From contig UROG01000008.1 of NCBI GenBank assembly GCA_900549485.1, forward strand, positions 3,578-67,577: 64,000 bases of DNA, read 5' to 3'. The first letter of the stretch is position 1; every line of letters begins with the position of its first letter. The position numbers and the translations under genes were made by a program. Under the pieces are notes generated by a model, which was not told the DNA's origin, did no database searches, and saw only the letters and a program-made list of their open reading frames with translations. This DNA comes from an uncultured Eubacteriales bacterium (GTDB lineage Bacteria; Bacillota; Clostridia; Oscillospirales; Oscillospiraceae). Below, piece by piece: positions 1 to 8,076 of the stretch.

Positions 1-381
1 GCCGACCTTGAGCGCGTCAAGCTTTCTTTCCGGAGCGGAAATAAGCTTTGACGCGTCGCTGAACTTTTCCTGCCCGCCGAAAACCTTTACAAAGTCGTTC
101 CCGCTTCCGCAGGCATAGCAGCTTACGGAGGCGCTTTCGGCGCCGACCGCGCCGGAAAACACCTCGTTAATTGTCCCGTCCCCTCCGCAGGCGATAAAGC
201 GGAATTTTTCACCGTGGTTTTCCGCAAGCGTTCTTTTCACGTACTCAGTTGCGTCAAGGGGAGCCTTTGTGAGATAAATTTCACACTGGTCTGAGCAGGG
301 CAGCGCAGCGATTTCGTTCCGGAGCTTTTCTTCCGTACCCCCAGCGCCTGCCTTGGGGTTCAGTATAAATATGTATTTCAT
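1..381 (-). CDS. Diacylglycerol kinase family lipid kinase (C-terminal part beyond the left edge)
   Basis: The reverse-strand reading starts MKYIFILNPKAGAGG at 381 and runs off the window after about 127 residues. The opening NPKAGAG and the GGDGTINEVF motif near residue 68, followed by GSGNDF near residue 96, are the nucleotide-binding signatures of the DAGK catalytic domain shared by DgkB, YegS and BmrU. Family members phosphorylate diacylglycerol or related lipids at the membrane and recycle lipid into phospholipid synthesis. A GGAAAACATG context upstream of the start gives a modest ribosome binding site. The gene diverges from the YhhN-like gene at 607. The exact lipid substrate cannot be told from this fragment. 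Confidence 0.85.
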   Translation of the reverse strand, partial: MKYIFILNPKAGAGGTEEKLRNEIAALPCSDQCEIYLTKAPLDATEYVKRTLAENHGEKFRFIACGGDGTINEVFSGAVGAESASVSCYACGSGNDFVKVFGGQEKFSDASKLISAPERKLDALKVG

Positions 382-606
382 GTTTTCCTCCCAAAAAATT
401 TATATTTAAGCTGGTAATATCATTTATAGCGGAGTTTTTTAATGAAAATATAAAAACCCGCAATAAATAAAAATCCTTTTTTGTATGACTGACGGTTGCC
501 ATAGTGAAATATGGTGTGATATAATAATTTCCGGATAAATGTTGCGGTCAGACCGCGTTTGCTCCTTTACCGCAGTTGTTATTTTATACTGAAAGGAATT
601 ACTTTT

Positions 607-1263
607 ATGAAGTTTTTCTTCCTTGCGGCTTTTATCGCAGTGAGCGTGATCCATCTTTATGCAAGCCTGAAATGCAATGCAAAGCTCAGGGCGCAGACGA
701 AGGTTTTTATTCTCCCGTTTCTGCTTGGGTGGTATTGGTGCTCGGCGGCTGAACCGTATGCTGTCGTCATATGGGCGATAGTGTTCAGCTGGCTGGGAGA
801 TGTGCTGCTCATACCCGACGGGAAAGCATGGTTTACCGCCGGCGGGATCGCCTTTATGCTCTCACACGCGTTTTTTGTCGCTGCCTACAACGAGAGCGTG
901 AATTTTTCCGTTGTTCCGCTTTGGGCGATAATCCTTGCAGCAGCCGTCTATTTAACGGCGTCGGTTCTTGTTTTCAAGGGACTTAGACCTCATTTGCCGA
1001 CGTTCATGTTTTACCCGATGTTTTTCTACCTTTTGGTAAACGGCGCAATGAATTGTTTTGCGCTGTATCAGCTCGTGTCAAAGCCCTGCGCAGCAACGGC
1101 GATCACGTTTATCGGTGCGACGCAGTTTTTCGTGTCTGACTCCACTCTTTTTTATGTGAGATTCAAGAAGAACGGAAGGTTGAAAACGCATTTTGTGGTT
1201 ATGCTTACCTATATCATTGCCGAATTTCTGATCGTCCTCGGACTTGAAATGCTTGGCATCTGA
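607..1263 (+). CDS. Lysoplasmalogenase-like membrane protein (YhhN/TMEM86 family)
   Basis: The product of 218 residues is almost entirely hydrophobic, with about seven to eight membrane segments. It has the arrangement of the YhhN family, including the conserved stretch FSWLGDVLLIP near residue 57 and the later FFVSDSTLF segment, whose acidic residues are the proposed catalytic centre. Characterised relatives hydrolyse the vinyl-ether bond of lysoplasmalogens. Plasmalogens are common in anaerobic Clostridia, so the role fits. I chose the ATG at 607 because GAAAGGA lies nine bases upstream. A longer reading from 559 would add an unsupported N-terminal tail. Activity on a particular lipid is inference. 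Confidence 0.8.
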   Translation: MKFFFLAAFIAVSVIHLYASLKCNAKLRAQTKVFILPFLLGWYWCSAAEPYAVVIWAIVFSWLGDVLLIPDGKAWFTAGGIAFMLSHAFFVAAYNESVNFSVVPLWAIILAAAVYLTASVLVFKGLRPHLPTFMFYPMFFYLLVNGAMNCFALYQLVSKPCAATAITFIGATQFFVSDSTLFYVRFKKNGRLKTHFVVMLTYIIAEFLIVLGLEMLGI

Positions 1264-1267
1264 ATAG

Positions 1268-1307
1268 AAAAGCAAGGGACTGGCGTTGAACAGACCCTTG
1301 CTTTTTT
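1268..1307 (+). terminator. Bidirectional intrinsic terminator between yhhN-like gene and hypA
   Basis: AAAAGCAAGGG at 1268-1278 pairs perfectly with CCCTTGCTTTT at 1295-1305, followed by further T residues on the plus strand. The A-rich foot also gives a short T run on the minus strand, so it can end both convergent genes. Confidence 0.8.
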
Positions 1308-1653
1308 ATTTGGGGACGTGGATCTCCCTTATGTTGAAATCCTTGCCGGAGAGCACCTGCTTGCTGAAGCTTCCGCAGTTAGGACAATATCCCTCGTTTT
1401 CTATGACATTGAATATTTCGTCGCAGTCGTCGCACTCCGCAAGACCGGGGATCACGTTGAATATCAGCTTTGTATCCTTGAAAAGCGGATCGCCGTCAGC
1501 GACCGCCAGAAACAGATCCTCAACGTATTTGCTGACTACCAAAGAAAGCTCGCCGTTATCGAGGACTATTTCGGAGATCTTATCGACGTTGTTTTCCGCC
1601 GCGTAATCCTTTACGGTTCTGCACATACTTCTGACAATGCCTATCTCATGCAT
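1306..1653 (-). CDS. hypA: Hydrogenase/urease nickel incorporation protein HypA
   Basis: The 115-residue product begins with MHEIGI. The Met-His-Glu N terminus supplies the nickel ligands in HypA. Two cysteine pairs, CDDC near residue 74 and CPNC near residue 90, form the structural zinc site. HypA delivers nickel to the large subunit of NiFe hydrogenases together with HypB. Neither HypB nor any hydrogenase subunit lies in this window, so the client must be elsewhere. It sits 63 bases downstream of the stop of the large Fe-S flavoprotein gene only in map order; the flavoprotein is upstream on the same strand, so the two may be co-transcribed. Confidence 0.92.
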   Translation of the reverse strand: MHEIGIVRSMCRTVKDYAAENNVDKISEIVLDNGELSLVVSKYVEDLFLAVADGDPLFKDTKLIFNVIPGLAECDDCDEIFNVIENEGYCPNCGSFSKQVLSGKDFNIREIHVPK

Positions 1654-1716
1654 GATTATCCTCCGGAATTTGCTCCGGAAAGACCCGCAGACGCGGGCCT
1701 TTCCGAGTGTATGCTA

Positions 1717-4395
1717 TTATTTCTTGGCAAGCTTTTTCTTTGCGAGTCTGCCGATTGCCGCCGGGGCGTTGCCTGCGGCGGTGATCAGCGTTCTGAAATA
1801 CGTTTTGCCCACGTTATCCATGGTCTTCTCAAGGCGGATCGCGTCAAATTTGCATTTTGTGGTGCATATGCCGCAGCCCACGCAGAGGTCTTCGTCAAGA
1901 ACGACGCAGCCGCAGCCGAGACAGCGTTCGGCTTCCTTCTTTATCTGCTCCTCGGTAAGGGTGCCGCGGAGATCCTTGAAGGTTTTGAGCGCTTCCTTTG
2001 CATCGGCGGACACGGCTTTCTGGCGCGGGGCGGTGTCAAAGCCGCCGGGCGTGACAGCAACTGTCGATGCGTCAAGCGCCTTGTAATCGCGGTTGTCGCG
2101 CCCAAGGTCAAGCGTCTGACCGGCGTGGACATAGCGGTGGATGGAAACGGAGGCTTCCTTGCCTGCCGCTATCGCGTCTATTGCAAACTTCGGACCTGTT
2201 GCCGCGTCGCCGCCGGCGAATACGTCGGGAACGCTTGTCTGCAAAGTCTTTGCGTCAACTCTGACCGAGCCGCTGCCGTTCAGTTCAAATGCCGCGATGC
2301 CGCCGAGGTCAATCTTCTGACCGATCGCAGAGATAACGGACGAAACCTCTACCGTCTCATACCTGCCGGTGCCTACGGGCTTTCTGCGACCTCTTGCGTC
2401 GGCTTCGCCAAGCTCCATAAGCTCTACCCTGATCGCTTCGCATTTACCGCTGCCGCTGATCTCAACGGGCGCGGCGAGGAACATGAACCTGACGCCCTCT
2501 TCTTCTGCCTCGGCGACTTCGTCCTTGTCGGCGGGCATCTCATCCCTGCCGCGGCGATAGATAACGGTAGTCTCGGCACCGAGACGGGCGGCAGTGCGCG
2601 CAACGTCTATCGCAACGTTGCCGCCGCCGATGACTACGGTCTTTTTCCCGATTTCCGGCGTTTTATCGAGATTGACCGCCTTGAGGAAATCAATACCTGT
2701 GTATACGCCTGCAAGGTCATCGCCCTTGCAGCCGACGGCGGTACCCATGGACGCGCCGATACCGAGGAAGAACGCCTTGTAGCCATCCGCACGGAGAGAG
2801 TCAAGAGTGACGTCCCTGCCGACTTCTACGCCGCATCTGAACTCAACGCCAAGCTCCTTGAGAACATCTATCTCTGCGTTGACGACATCCCTGCCGAGGC
2901 GGAAGGACGGAATACCCAGAGTGAGCATACCGCCGGGCTTCTCCTCCTTTTCGAACACGGTCACGGGATAGCCCTTGACCGCAAGGTAATATGCACAGCT
3001 CATACCTGCGGGACCAGCGCCGATAACGGCTATCTTCTCAGGATAGGGTCTGCCGGTCTGGTTGAGCATTTTGGGAACATAGCGTGTGGCAGCGTCAAGA
3101 TCCTTTTCCGCGATGAACTTCTTTATATCGTCTATTGCGACGGACGCGTCGATAAGCCCTCTTGTACAGGCGGCTTCGCACGCCTTGTTGCAGATACGTC
3201 CGCATACGGCGGGGAACGGGTTTTCCTTCTTTATAAGCTCAAGCGCCTCCTGATAGCGCCCTTCACCGGCAAGCTTTATATATCCCTGCACCGGGATGTG
3301 TGCGGGACAGGTTGCTTTACAGGGAGCCGTGCCGCTTTCCATGACGTCTCTCCTGTTGGTGCGGTAATCGACATTGTAGCTTTTCCGATCCCATGGAACT
3401 GCCCTGTCAGAGTCGTAAGCGTCAGATATATGCGCGTCGTTCACGCAGCTTTTCTGGCCGAGTCTGAGCGCGTTTGTCTGGCAGTTTTCGACACACTGTC
3501 CGCAAGCGACGCATTTGCTCTTGTCAACGCGTGCGACGTAGTTGGAGCGTATGGCATTCTTGGAGCGGAACATCTCCGCTATGCGCAGAGCGTAGCAGGA
3601 GCATCCGCAGCAGTTGCATATCGCGGTTGTATCCTCAAAGCCGGGGGTCTGGTTGATCTCGTGTACAAGTCCGTTGTCTTCCGCACGTTTCAGAACCTCG
3701 TAGGCCTCTTCTTTGCTTATAAGGCGGTGCGCGCCGAGCTTGGACATATTAATTGCGTTGTCATTGAGGTACATGCACATATCTTCCTCAAGATGTCCGC
3801 AGCCCTCACCCATAAGACGGCGTGAGCGCCGGCACGAGCACGGACCGACGGAGACGGCGAAGGCGTTGTCTATAAGCGTCGCGACCTCGTCATAGGAAGC
3901 GGTTTTTGAATTGTTTTCTATTGCGCTCATGACGGGCATGACACGCATAAAGCTCATGCCGAGCTTACCGGAGTTGAGCGTGGGAGCAAGAAGCTCGATT
4001 CTGCGGCGGGTATATTCCTCAAAGCAGGCGGCAATATCGGGATATTTTTCGCACTGCTCACGGTTTACAAGAATACCCTCCATAATGCCGGGAACCCATA
4101 TGGGGTAGTAGTAGCAGGCTTTTCCGTCAACCTCACGCTCACGGACAACGCCGGCGTTTATAAGCTTCCTGAGCTGAGCCTCAACAAATTCCGGACTCTT
4201 TTTGCATCGTGCGGACAGATCTTCAAGCGTGCGGTTTGCTTCGAGACGCATGTGCATCATTACGGCGCACATATCGTCATCGACGATAGGCGCAAGGATC
4301 CGGTATTCGGGGTCAGAGTAGGTTATACCGGTGTAAGTCAGGCTTTCAAGACTGATTTTTGTGGCAAGGCGCAGAATATTTGCTCTTTTCTCCAT
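1717..4395 (-). CDS. Multidomain 4Fe-4S/FAD NAD(P)H oxidoreductase (GltD-like) with N-terminal winged-helix region
   Basis: This 892-residue protein has four parts. Residues 1-110 look like a winged-helix domain. Residues about 180-330 carry clustered cysteines (PCSCRR, CNCCGCSCYA, CVACGQCVENC) for Fe-S clusters. Residues about 355-790 resemble the glutamate synthase small subunit: N-terminal cysteine region CGRICNKACEAACTRG, FAD site AVIGAGPAGMSCAYY and NADPH site VVIGGGNVAIDVA. The C terminus has CLGCGC and CVGCGICTTKC ferredoxin-type sites. Such proteins move electrons between NAD(P)H and ferredoxin-type partners. The start at 4395 follows AAGGAG at ideal spacing; an upstream ATG at 4530 lacks one. 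It faces a GntR regulator at 4641, a likely controller. Partner and electron acceptor are unknown. Confidence 0.85.
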   Translation of the reverse strand: MEKRANILRLATKISLESLTYTGITYSDPEYRILAPIVDDDMCAVMMHMRLEANRTLEDLSARCKKSPEFVEAQLRKLINAGVVREREVDGKACYYYPIWVPGIMEGILVNREQCEKYPDIAACFEEYTRRRIELLAPTLNSGKLGMSFMRVMPVMSAIENNSKTASYDEVATLIDNAFAVSVGPCSCRRSRRLMGEGCGHLEEDMCMYLNDNAINMSKLGAHRLISKEEAYEVLKRAEDNGLVHEINQTPGFEDTTAICNCCGCSCYALRIAEMFRSKNAIRSNYVARVDKSKCVACGQCVENCQTNALRLGQKSCVNDAHISDAYDSDRAVPWDRKSYNVDYRTNRRDVMESGTAPCKATCPAHIPVQGYIKLAGEGRYQEALELIKKENPFPAVCGRICNKACEAACTRGLIDASVAIDDIKKFIAEKDLDAATRYVPKMLNQTGRPYPEKIAVIGAGPAGMSCAYYLAVKGYPVTVFEKEEKPGGMLTLGIPSFRLGRDVVNAEIDVLKELGVEFRCGVEVGRDVTLDSLRADGYKAFFLGIGASMGTAVGCKGDDLAGVYTGIDFLKAVNLDKTPEIGKKTVVIGGGNVAIDVARTAARLGAETTVIYRRGRDEMPADKDEVAEAEEEGVRFMFLAAPVEISGSGKCEAIRVELMELGEADARGRRKPVGTGRYETVEVSSVISAIGQKIDLGGIAAFELNGSGSVRVDAKTLQTSVPDVFAGGDAATGPKFAIDAIAAGKEASVSIHRYVHAGQTLDLGRDNRDYKALDASTVAVTPGGFDTAPRQKAVSADAKEALKTFKDLRGTLTEEQIKKEAERCLGCGCVVLDEDLCVGCGICTTKCKFDAIRLEKTMDNVGKTYFRTLITAAGNAPAAIGRLAKKKLAKK

Positions 4396-4443
4396 GATTT
4401 TTCTCCTTATATGACTTGTTGATGCCGACAACATAACACTTTT

Positions 4444-4473
4444 ATAATACACTATTTGTCTGCCTTTTGGCAA
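4444..4473 (-). promoter_or_regulatory. Putative sigma-A promoter for the Fe-S flavoprotein
   Basis: Reading the minus strand, TTGCCA at 4473-4468 and TATTAT at 4449-4444 are 18 bases apart, about 50 bases upstream of the start codon. The match is good but not perfect. Confidence 0.5.
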
Positions 4474-4565
4474 GAATTCTTTAAGAAAGAGCATACAAAA
4501 ACGGATAAGGAATTTTGTACAAAAAAACAAGATAAACCGATCTGTGGTCGTACTGCGGTAGCCAC

Positions 4566-4594
4566 TTGATTTTTTGGGGTATATGCTTTATAAT
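4566..4594 (+). promoter_or_regulatory. Putative sigma-A promoter for the GntR regulator
   Basis: TTGATT at 4566-4571 and a perfect TATAAT at 4589-4594 are separated by 17 bases and lie about 47 bases before the ATG at 4641. Confidence 0.7.
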
Positions 4595-4640
4595 TTTTTT
4601 ATATTTCTGTGCAGGGACCGCAGCAGGCGGAGGTGTTGAA

Positions 4641-5381
4641 ATGCATAATAAAGAGACAACGAATCTTAAAGCGGGATTTATCAACTATATGCAGGGACAG
4701 ATACTGTCCGGAAAGCTCAGACCGGGCGACAGGATACCTCCGGAAAGAACGCTTGCCGTGCAGTACGGCATAAGCCGCGGCTCCGTCAATCAGGGGATAC
4801 TTGACCTTGAGAGAATGGGCTTTCTGAAAATAGTTCCGCGTAAGGGAACGTTCGTAGAGGACTATCTTAAAAAGGCCACGCCGGATACGGTCACGGCGAT
4901 CATGGGCTATGATTCGGACTATATGTCCTACAGCCTTTTTAAAGATCTTATGGATATGCGGATACTTATCGAGCGGGAGTGCGTGTCACTGGCGTGCCGC
5001 AGGATAGACAGAGAATCGAAGGAGATCATTACCGGAAAATACGAGGCGGTATTCAAAGCCGGGGCGGCGGAGATAGCCGACGCACTGTATGAGTATCACT
5101 GCTGCATTTGCGAGATATCCGGAAATGCCGCGTATCTTATGATATTCAGGAGCTTCGGGAAAATGATGAGAAAGCTCATTTCGATCCACTACGCCGACGG
5201 CAGGCAGGCGGATGTATGCCTGCCGGAATATGCGGAGCTTACCGAGGCAATAATAAACGGGAACGCAGAGGAAGCGGACAGGAGAATCAGCAGTATACTC
5301 GGCAGGGCTTCGGATTTTCTCAATAATTTCCTCAAGGAAAAGGACGGAGACAATGGCAGAAAAAAACGCGCCGGAAATTGA
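4641..5381 (+). CDS. FadR-subfamily GntR transcriptional regulator
   Basis: The 246-residue protein has an N-terminal winged helix with the GntR signature RPGDRIPPERTLAVQYGISR at about residues 26-45, then an all-helical FCD-type effector domain containing histidines (YHCCICEISGN, SIHYADG) that often bind metal and a carboxylate ligand. FadR-type regulators usually repress adjacent metabolic genes until an organic acid binds. It is divergent from the Fe-S flavoprotein and overlaps the CYTH gene by 29 bases, so it is translationally coupled to that gene. The ATG at 4641 is preceded by GGAGG. The ligand is not predictable from sequence. Confidence 0.85.
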   Translation: MHNKETTNLKAGFINYMQGQILSGKLRPGDRIPPERTLAVQYGISRGSVNQGILDLERMGFLKIVPRKGTFVEDYLKKATPDTVTAIMGYDSDYMSYSLFKDLMDMRILIERECVSLACRRIDRESKEIITGKYEAVFKAGAAEIADALYEYHCCICEISGNAAYLMIFRSFGKMMRKLISIHYADGRQADVCLPEYAELTEAIINGNAEEADRRISSILGRASDFLNNFLKEKDGDNGRKKRAGN

Positions 5382-5859
5382 ACGAAAATTTCTTATAGCG
5401 TATCCGGATATGCGCTTTCTCAGAGAGCATGCGCAGCGCAGCCGTATTATACAGACGTATCTTAAATCGGATAATGGAAACACTGCCCGTGTAAGGAAGC
5501 GTTACGATGATAAAACGACCGTATATACATATACGGAGAAGCGGCGCATAACAAATGTGCGGCGAATGGAATATGAGCGGGAAATAAGCGCCGACGAATA
5601 CGGCGCGCTGCTTGAAAGAGCCGATGAAAGCCGCGTTCCGATAGAAAAAGAGCGCTATTGCCTTGACTATGAAAATCAGCTGTTTGAGATAGATATATAC
5701 CCGTTTTATACCGACAGGGCGATAATGGAGATCGAGCTGGAGAATGAAGAGCAGAAGATTCTGTTCCCGCCGGAGATAAAGATAATCCGCGAAGTGACGG
5801 AGGACGGCAGATACACGAACAAAGCCCTTGCAAAAACAATTCCGTATGATGAAATATAA
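5353..5859 (+). CDS. CYTH-domain protein (triphosphate tunnel metalloenzyme)
   Basis: The 168-residue product opens with EIERKFLI near residue 8, the ExExK signature of the CYTH fold, and continues with alternating basic and acidic strands (ARVRKRYDDKTTVYTYTEK, MEIELENE) that line the phosphate-binding tunnel. Bacterial members hydrolyse inorganic triphosphate or, less often, make cyclic AMP. The GntR-type gene overlaps its start by 29 bases, so the ribosome binding site GGAGAC lies inside the upstream coding sequence. Tripolyphosphatase is the commonest activity in short single-domain members, but the reaction is not proven here. Confidence 0.82.
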   Translation: MAEKNAPEIERKFLIAYPDMRFLREHAQRSRIIQTYLKSDNGNTARVRKRYDDKTTVYTYTEKRRITNVRRMEYEREISADEYGALLERADESRVPIEKERYCLDYENQLFEIDIYPFYTDRAIMEIELENEEQKILFPPEIKIIREVTEDGRYTNKALAKTIPYDEI

Positions 5860-5923
5860 CGGGAACACAGCTGCGTATTTATCGTCAGAATTGTGTTGCC
5901 GGAATTTTGTTTAGGAGGAAGAA

Positions 5924-7222
5924 ATGAAAAGAACGATCGCTTTGATTACCGCAATGATGCTGTGTGTTTCTCTTTGCGCCTGCACGGCGCTTGAAAAGCT
6001 GAAAAATATGGAGCTTCCGCCTTTGCCTACCGCGCTTCCGGAGGAAACACAGCCCATCGGGGAAACCGACGCGCCGCAGACAGGGCATAAACTGGCAAAT
6101 CATATTGTCGTGGGCATAACCGAAAATACTCAGGAGTTTTTTGACCAGCAGAACGGAACTCAGAAGATACTGACCTTTTCCTATGAAACGCCCGCAGTGT
6201 ACGTTGAGGGAAACGAGGCGGCGAGCGAGGCTATCAATGAGTATATAGCGCGTCTGAACGAGACCTATGTCACCGGAAACGACTACGGTGTGGGTACGGC
6301 CGACGGCCTTAATGTGATGCTTGAAAGGGCGCAGGACAATTACTACATCTCAGTGGAGAACAACCTTGACCTGCCGCTTGAGTTTTCCTCAGATAAGTCG
6401 GTTAAGACAAAGCGGATAGACGAGCAGTGCCTTGCACTTGTGTATACGACATATACCTATACAGGCGGAGCACACGGGAACTACGGCGATGACGCGTATG
6501 TTTTTGACGGCACGACGGGTGAGCTTGTGACGCTTGATAAGCTGTCGGGAGATACGCAGCAGCTTGCCGAATATCTTACCGAGTGTATGGTTGCCCTTGT
6601 AAGCGAGGATAAGGAGCAGTACTATTCCCAGAGACTGGGCGACGGCAGCTATCTTTCCGGTGTCTCTATGGATGACGCGCTCAAGGCTCTGGTAAGGGAC
6701 GGCAATTGGTATTTTGACGCCGACGGAATGTGCGTTTTCTCGGATCTGTATGAGATCGCCCCCTACGCCGTCGGAATAGTGGAATTTCATATTCCGTATG
6801 ATAAGCTCAGCGGGCATATTGACGAAAAGTGGATAAAGGCGCCGGAAAGCGAAAGCGGCAAGCTTACCGCGATGGCTCAGAGCGAGATCAAGGACGGTTC
6901 GGTAGAGATAATCGACCGTGTTGCCGTGAGCGAAACCGGCGCAGAGATCGCTCTTGCAGCAGAGGGCGCAATATATCAGGTGAAGCTGTCAACGGTTGAA
7001 TATGTCAATGACGACTTCTTTGAAACGAGTCAGCTCTGGGCGGGAAGCTATATGAAAAACTGCGTTCTTCAGGTTGTGACTGATATCCCGGACGGAATGC
7101 CGAACCTGATGATAAGCTATCTTGACGCCGACGGTACGGCTCATGATGTGCTCATAACCCAGAGCGGGCTGGACGGCACCATCATTCTTATGGACAAGAA
7201 CGCCGTACACGCCCAAGGCTAA
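5924..7222 (+). CDS. Secreted lipoprotein with DUF3298/RsiV-like domain
   Basis: The 432-residue protein begins with a signal peptide ending in the lipobox LCAC at residues 17-20, so the mature protein is anchored by a lipid on Cys20. A short acidic and proline-rich linker follows. From about residue 65 it resembles the DUF4163/DUF3298 module found in RsiV, PdaC and many clostridial surface proteins: TYTYTGGAHGNYGDDAYVFD near residue 180 is the hallmark motif of that family. RsiV binds lysozyme, and PdaC modifies peptidoglycan, but no catalytic domain is visible here. A further C-terminal region of about 130 residues is unassigned. RBS AGGAGG precedes the ATG. Function unknown; the family assignment is good. 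Confidence 0.75.
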   Translation: MKRTIALITAMMLCVSLCACTALEKLKNMELPPLPTALPEETQPIGETDAPQTGHKLANHIVVGITENTQEFFDQQNGTQKILTFSYETPAVYVEGNEAASEAINEYIARLNETYVTGNDYGVGTADGLNVMLERAQDNYYISVENNLDLPLEFSSDKSVKTKRIDEQCLALVYTTYTYTGGAHGNYGDDAYVFDGTTGELVTLDKLSGDTQQLAEYLTECMVALVSEDKEQYYSQRLGDGSYLSGVSMDDALKALVRDGNWYFDADGMCVFSDLYEIAPYAVGIVEFHIPYDKLSGHIDEKWIKAPESESGKLTAMAQSEIKDGSVEIIDRVAVSETGAEIALAAEGAIYQVKLSTVEYVNDDFFETSQLWAGSYMKNCVLQVVTDIPDGMPNLMISYLDADGTAHDVLITQSGLDGTIILMDKNAVHAQG

Positions 7223-7241
7223 GAAAACGATGCAAAAACTG

Positions 7242-7270
7242 TTGACACGAGGCTGCGTTTATGGTATCAT
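7242..7270 (+). promoter_or_regulatory. Strong sigma-A promoter for the L21-L27 operon
   Basis: A perfect TTGACA at 7242-7247 and TATCAT at 7265-7270 are 17 bases apart, about 85 bases before rplU. This is the typical strength of a ribosomal protein promoter. Confidence 0.85.
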
Positions 7271-7276
7271 ACTCAA

Positions 7277-7347
7277 GCCGCATTGAAGGGGTAAAGAAGA
7301 CGAGCTGTGGCTCCACCTCAAAAGCGAGACCTTGAAGAGGGAGGAAA
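7277..7347 (+). ncRNA. L21 leader-like autoregulatory 5' UTR
   Basis: The roughly 75-base untranslated leader between the promoter and rplU contains short GC stems (GAGCTGTGGCTC near 7301-7312 and paired CCTC/GAGG segments) that lead into the rplU ribosome binding site. In Firmicutes this position is usually occupied by the L21 leader, by which free L21 represses its own operon. I assign it from position and pairing; a covariance search was not possible. Confidence 0.55.
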
Positions 7348-7352
7348 TGTTA

Positions 7353-7667
7353 ATGAAGCATGCTATCATTGTGACCGGCGGTAAGCAGTACCGTGTTGCC
7401 GAGGGCGATGTTATCTTCGTAGAGAAGCTTGACGTTGCAGCAGGCGAGGCTGTTAAGTTCGATCAGGTTCTGGCTGTTATCGACGGCGAGACTGCGGTTT
7501 TCGGCGCACCTGTTATTGAAGGCGCATCCGTTTCCGCAAATGTTGTCAAGTCCGGCAAGAGCGCAAAGATCCGCGTTTACAAGATGAAGCCCAAAAAGGG
7601 TTATCGCAGAACTCAGGGTCACAGACAGCCTTATACTAAGGTTCAGATCGAGACTATCAACGCTTAA
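7353..7667 (+). CDS. rplU: 50S ribosomal protein L21
   Basis: The 104-residue product starts MKHAIIVTGGKQYRV, and its C-terminal basic block MKPKKGYRRTQGHRQPYT is the conserved 23S rRNA contact of bacterial L21. The ATG at 7353 has GAGGGAGG nine bases upstream. A TTG 21 bases earlier would place the ribosome binding site inside the coding sequence and is rejected. It heads the rplU-rpmA-obgE cluster. In most Firmicutes a small protease gene (prp, ysxB) lies between L21 and L27; here only 43 non-coding bases separate them. Confidence 0.98.
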   Translation: MKHAIIVTGGKQYRVAEGDVIFVEKLDVAAGEAVKFDQVLAVIDGETAVFGAPVIEGASVSANVVKSGKSAKIRVYKMKPKKGYRRTQGHRQPYTKVQIETINA

Positions 7668-7710
7668 TTTTATTCCGCAACTGATTATGACATAAGGAGG
7701 ATAAACCTGA

Positions 7711-7974
7711 ATGGCACATAAAAAAGGTATGGGTTCTACCAAGAACGGCCGCGATTCCGAGTCACAGCGTCTTGGTGCCAAGAGAGCCGACGGACAGTTT
7801 GTTCTGGCCGGCAACATCCTTGTCAGACAGCGCGGAACCAAGATCCACCCCGGTACCAATGTCGGTAAGGGTAAGGATGACACCCTGTTCGCTCTTGTTG
7901 ACGGCAAGGTGAAGTTCGAGCGCATGGGCAAGGACCGCAAGAAGGTCTCTGTTTACGAAGAAATCGCTCAGTAA
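7711..7974 (+). CDS. rpmA: 50S ribosomal protein L27
   Basis: The 87-residue product begins MAHKKGMGSTKNGRDS, the mature L27 N terminus that reaches into the peptidyl transferase centre. Many Firmicutes make L27 with an extra N-terminal stretch of about nine residues that the Prp protease removes. That extension is absent here and Prp is absent from the operon, so processing is not needed. AAGGAGG precedes the ATG. Length and motifs are otherwise normal. Confidence 0.98.
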   Translation: MAHKKGMGSTKNGRDSESQRLGAKRADGQFVLAGNILVRQRGTKIHPGTNVGKGKDDTLFALVDGKVKFERMGKDRKKVSVYEEIAQ

Positions 7975-7984
7975 TTGACGATAG

Positions 7985-8018
7985 AAGACCGGACTGTTCT
8001 GTCCGGTCTTTTTCTTTA
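7985..8018 (+). terminator. Intrinsic terminator after rpmA
   Basis: AAGACCGGAC at 7985-7994 pairs with GTCCGGTCTT at 8001-8010 around a six-base loop, followed by a T-rich tail. It separates highly expressed ribosomal protein genes from obgE. Confidence 0.9.
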
Positions 8019-8076
8019 AACGCAAGGTTTATATGGAGCCTTGCACGGATTTGTAAAGGCAAGAGGAGGTCGTGAA

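Noticed and set aside
1318..3825. Open frame of 835 codons on the plus strand
   Set aside because: It lies antisense to hypA and the Fe-S flavoprotein, has no ribosome binding site, no recognisable domain and an arginine-, cysteine- and alanine-rich composition typical of an antisense shadow in GC-rich genes.
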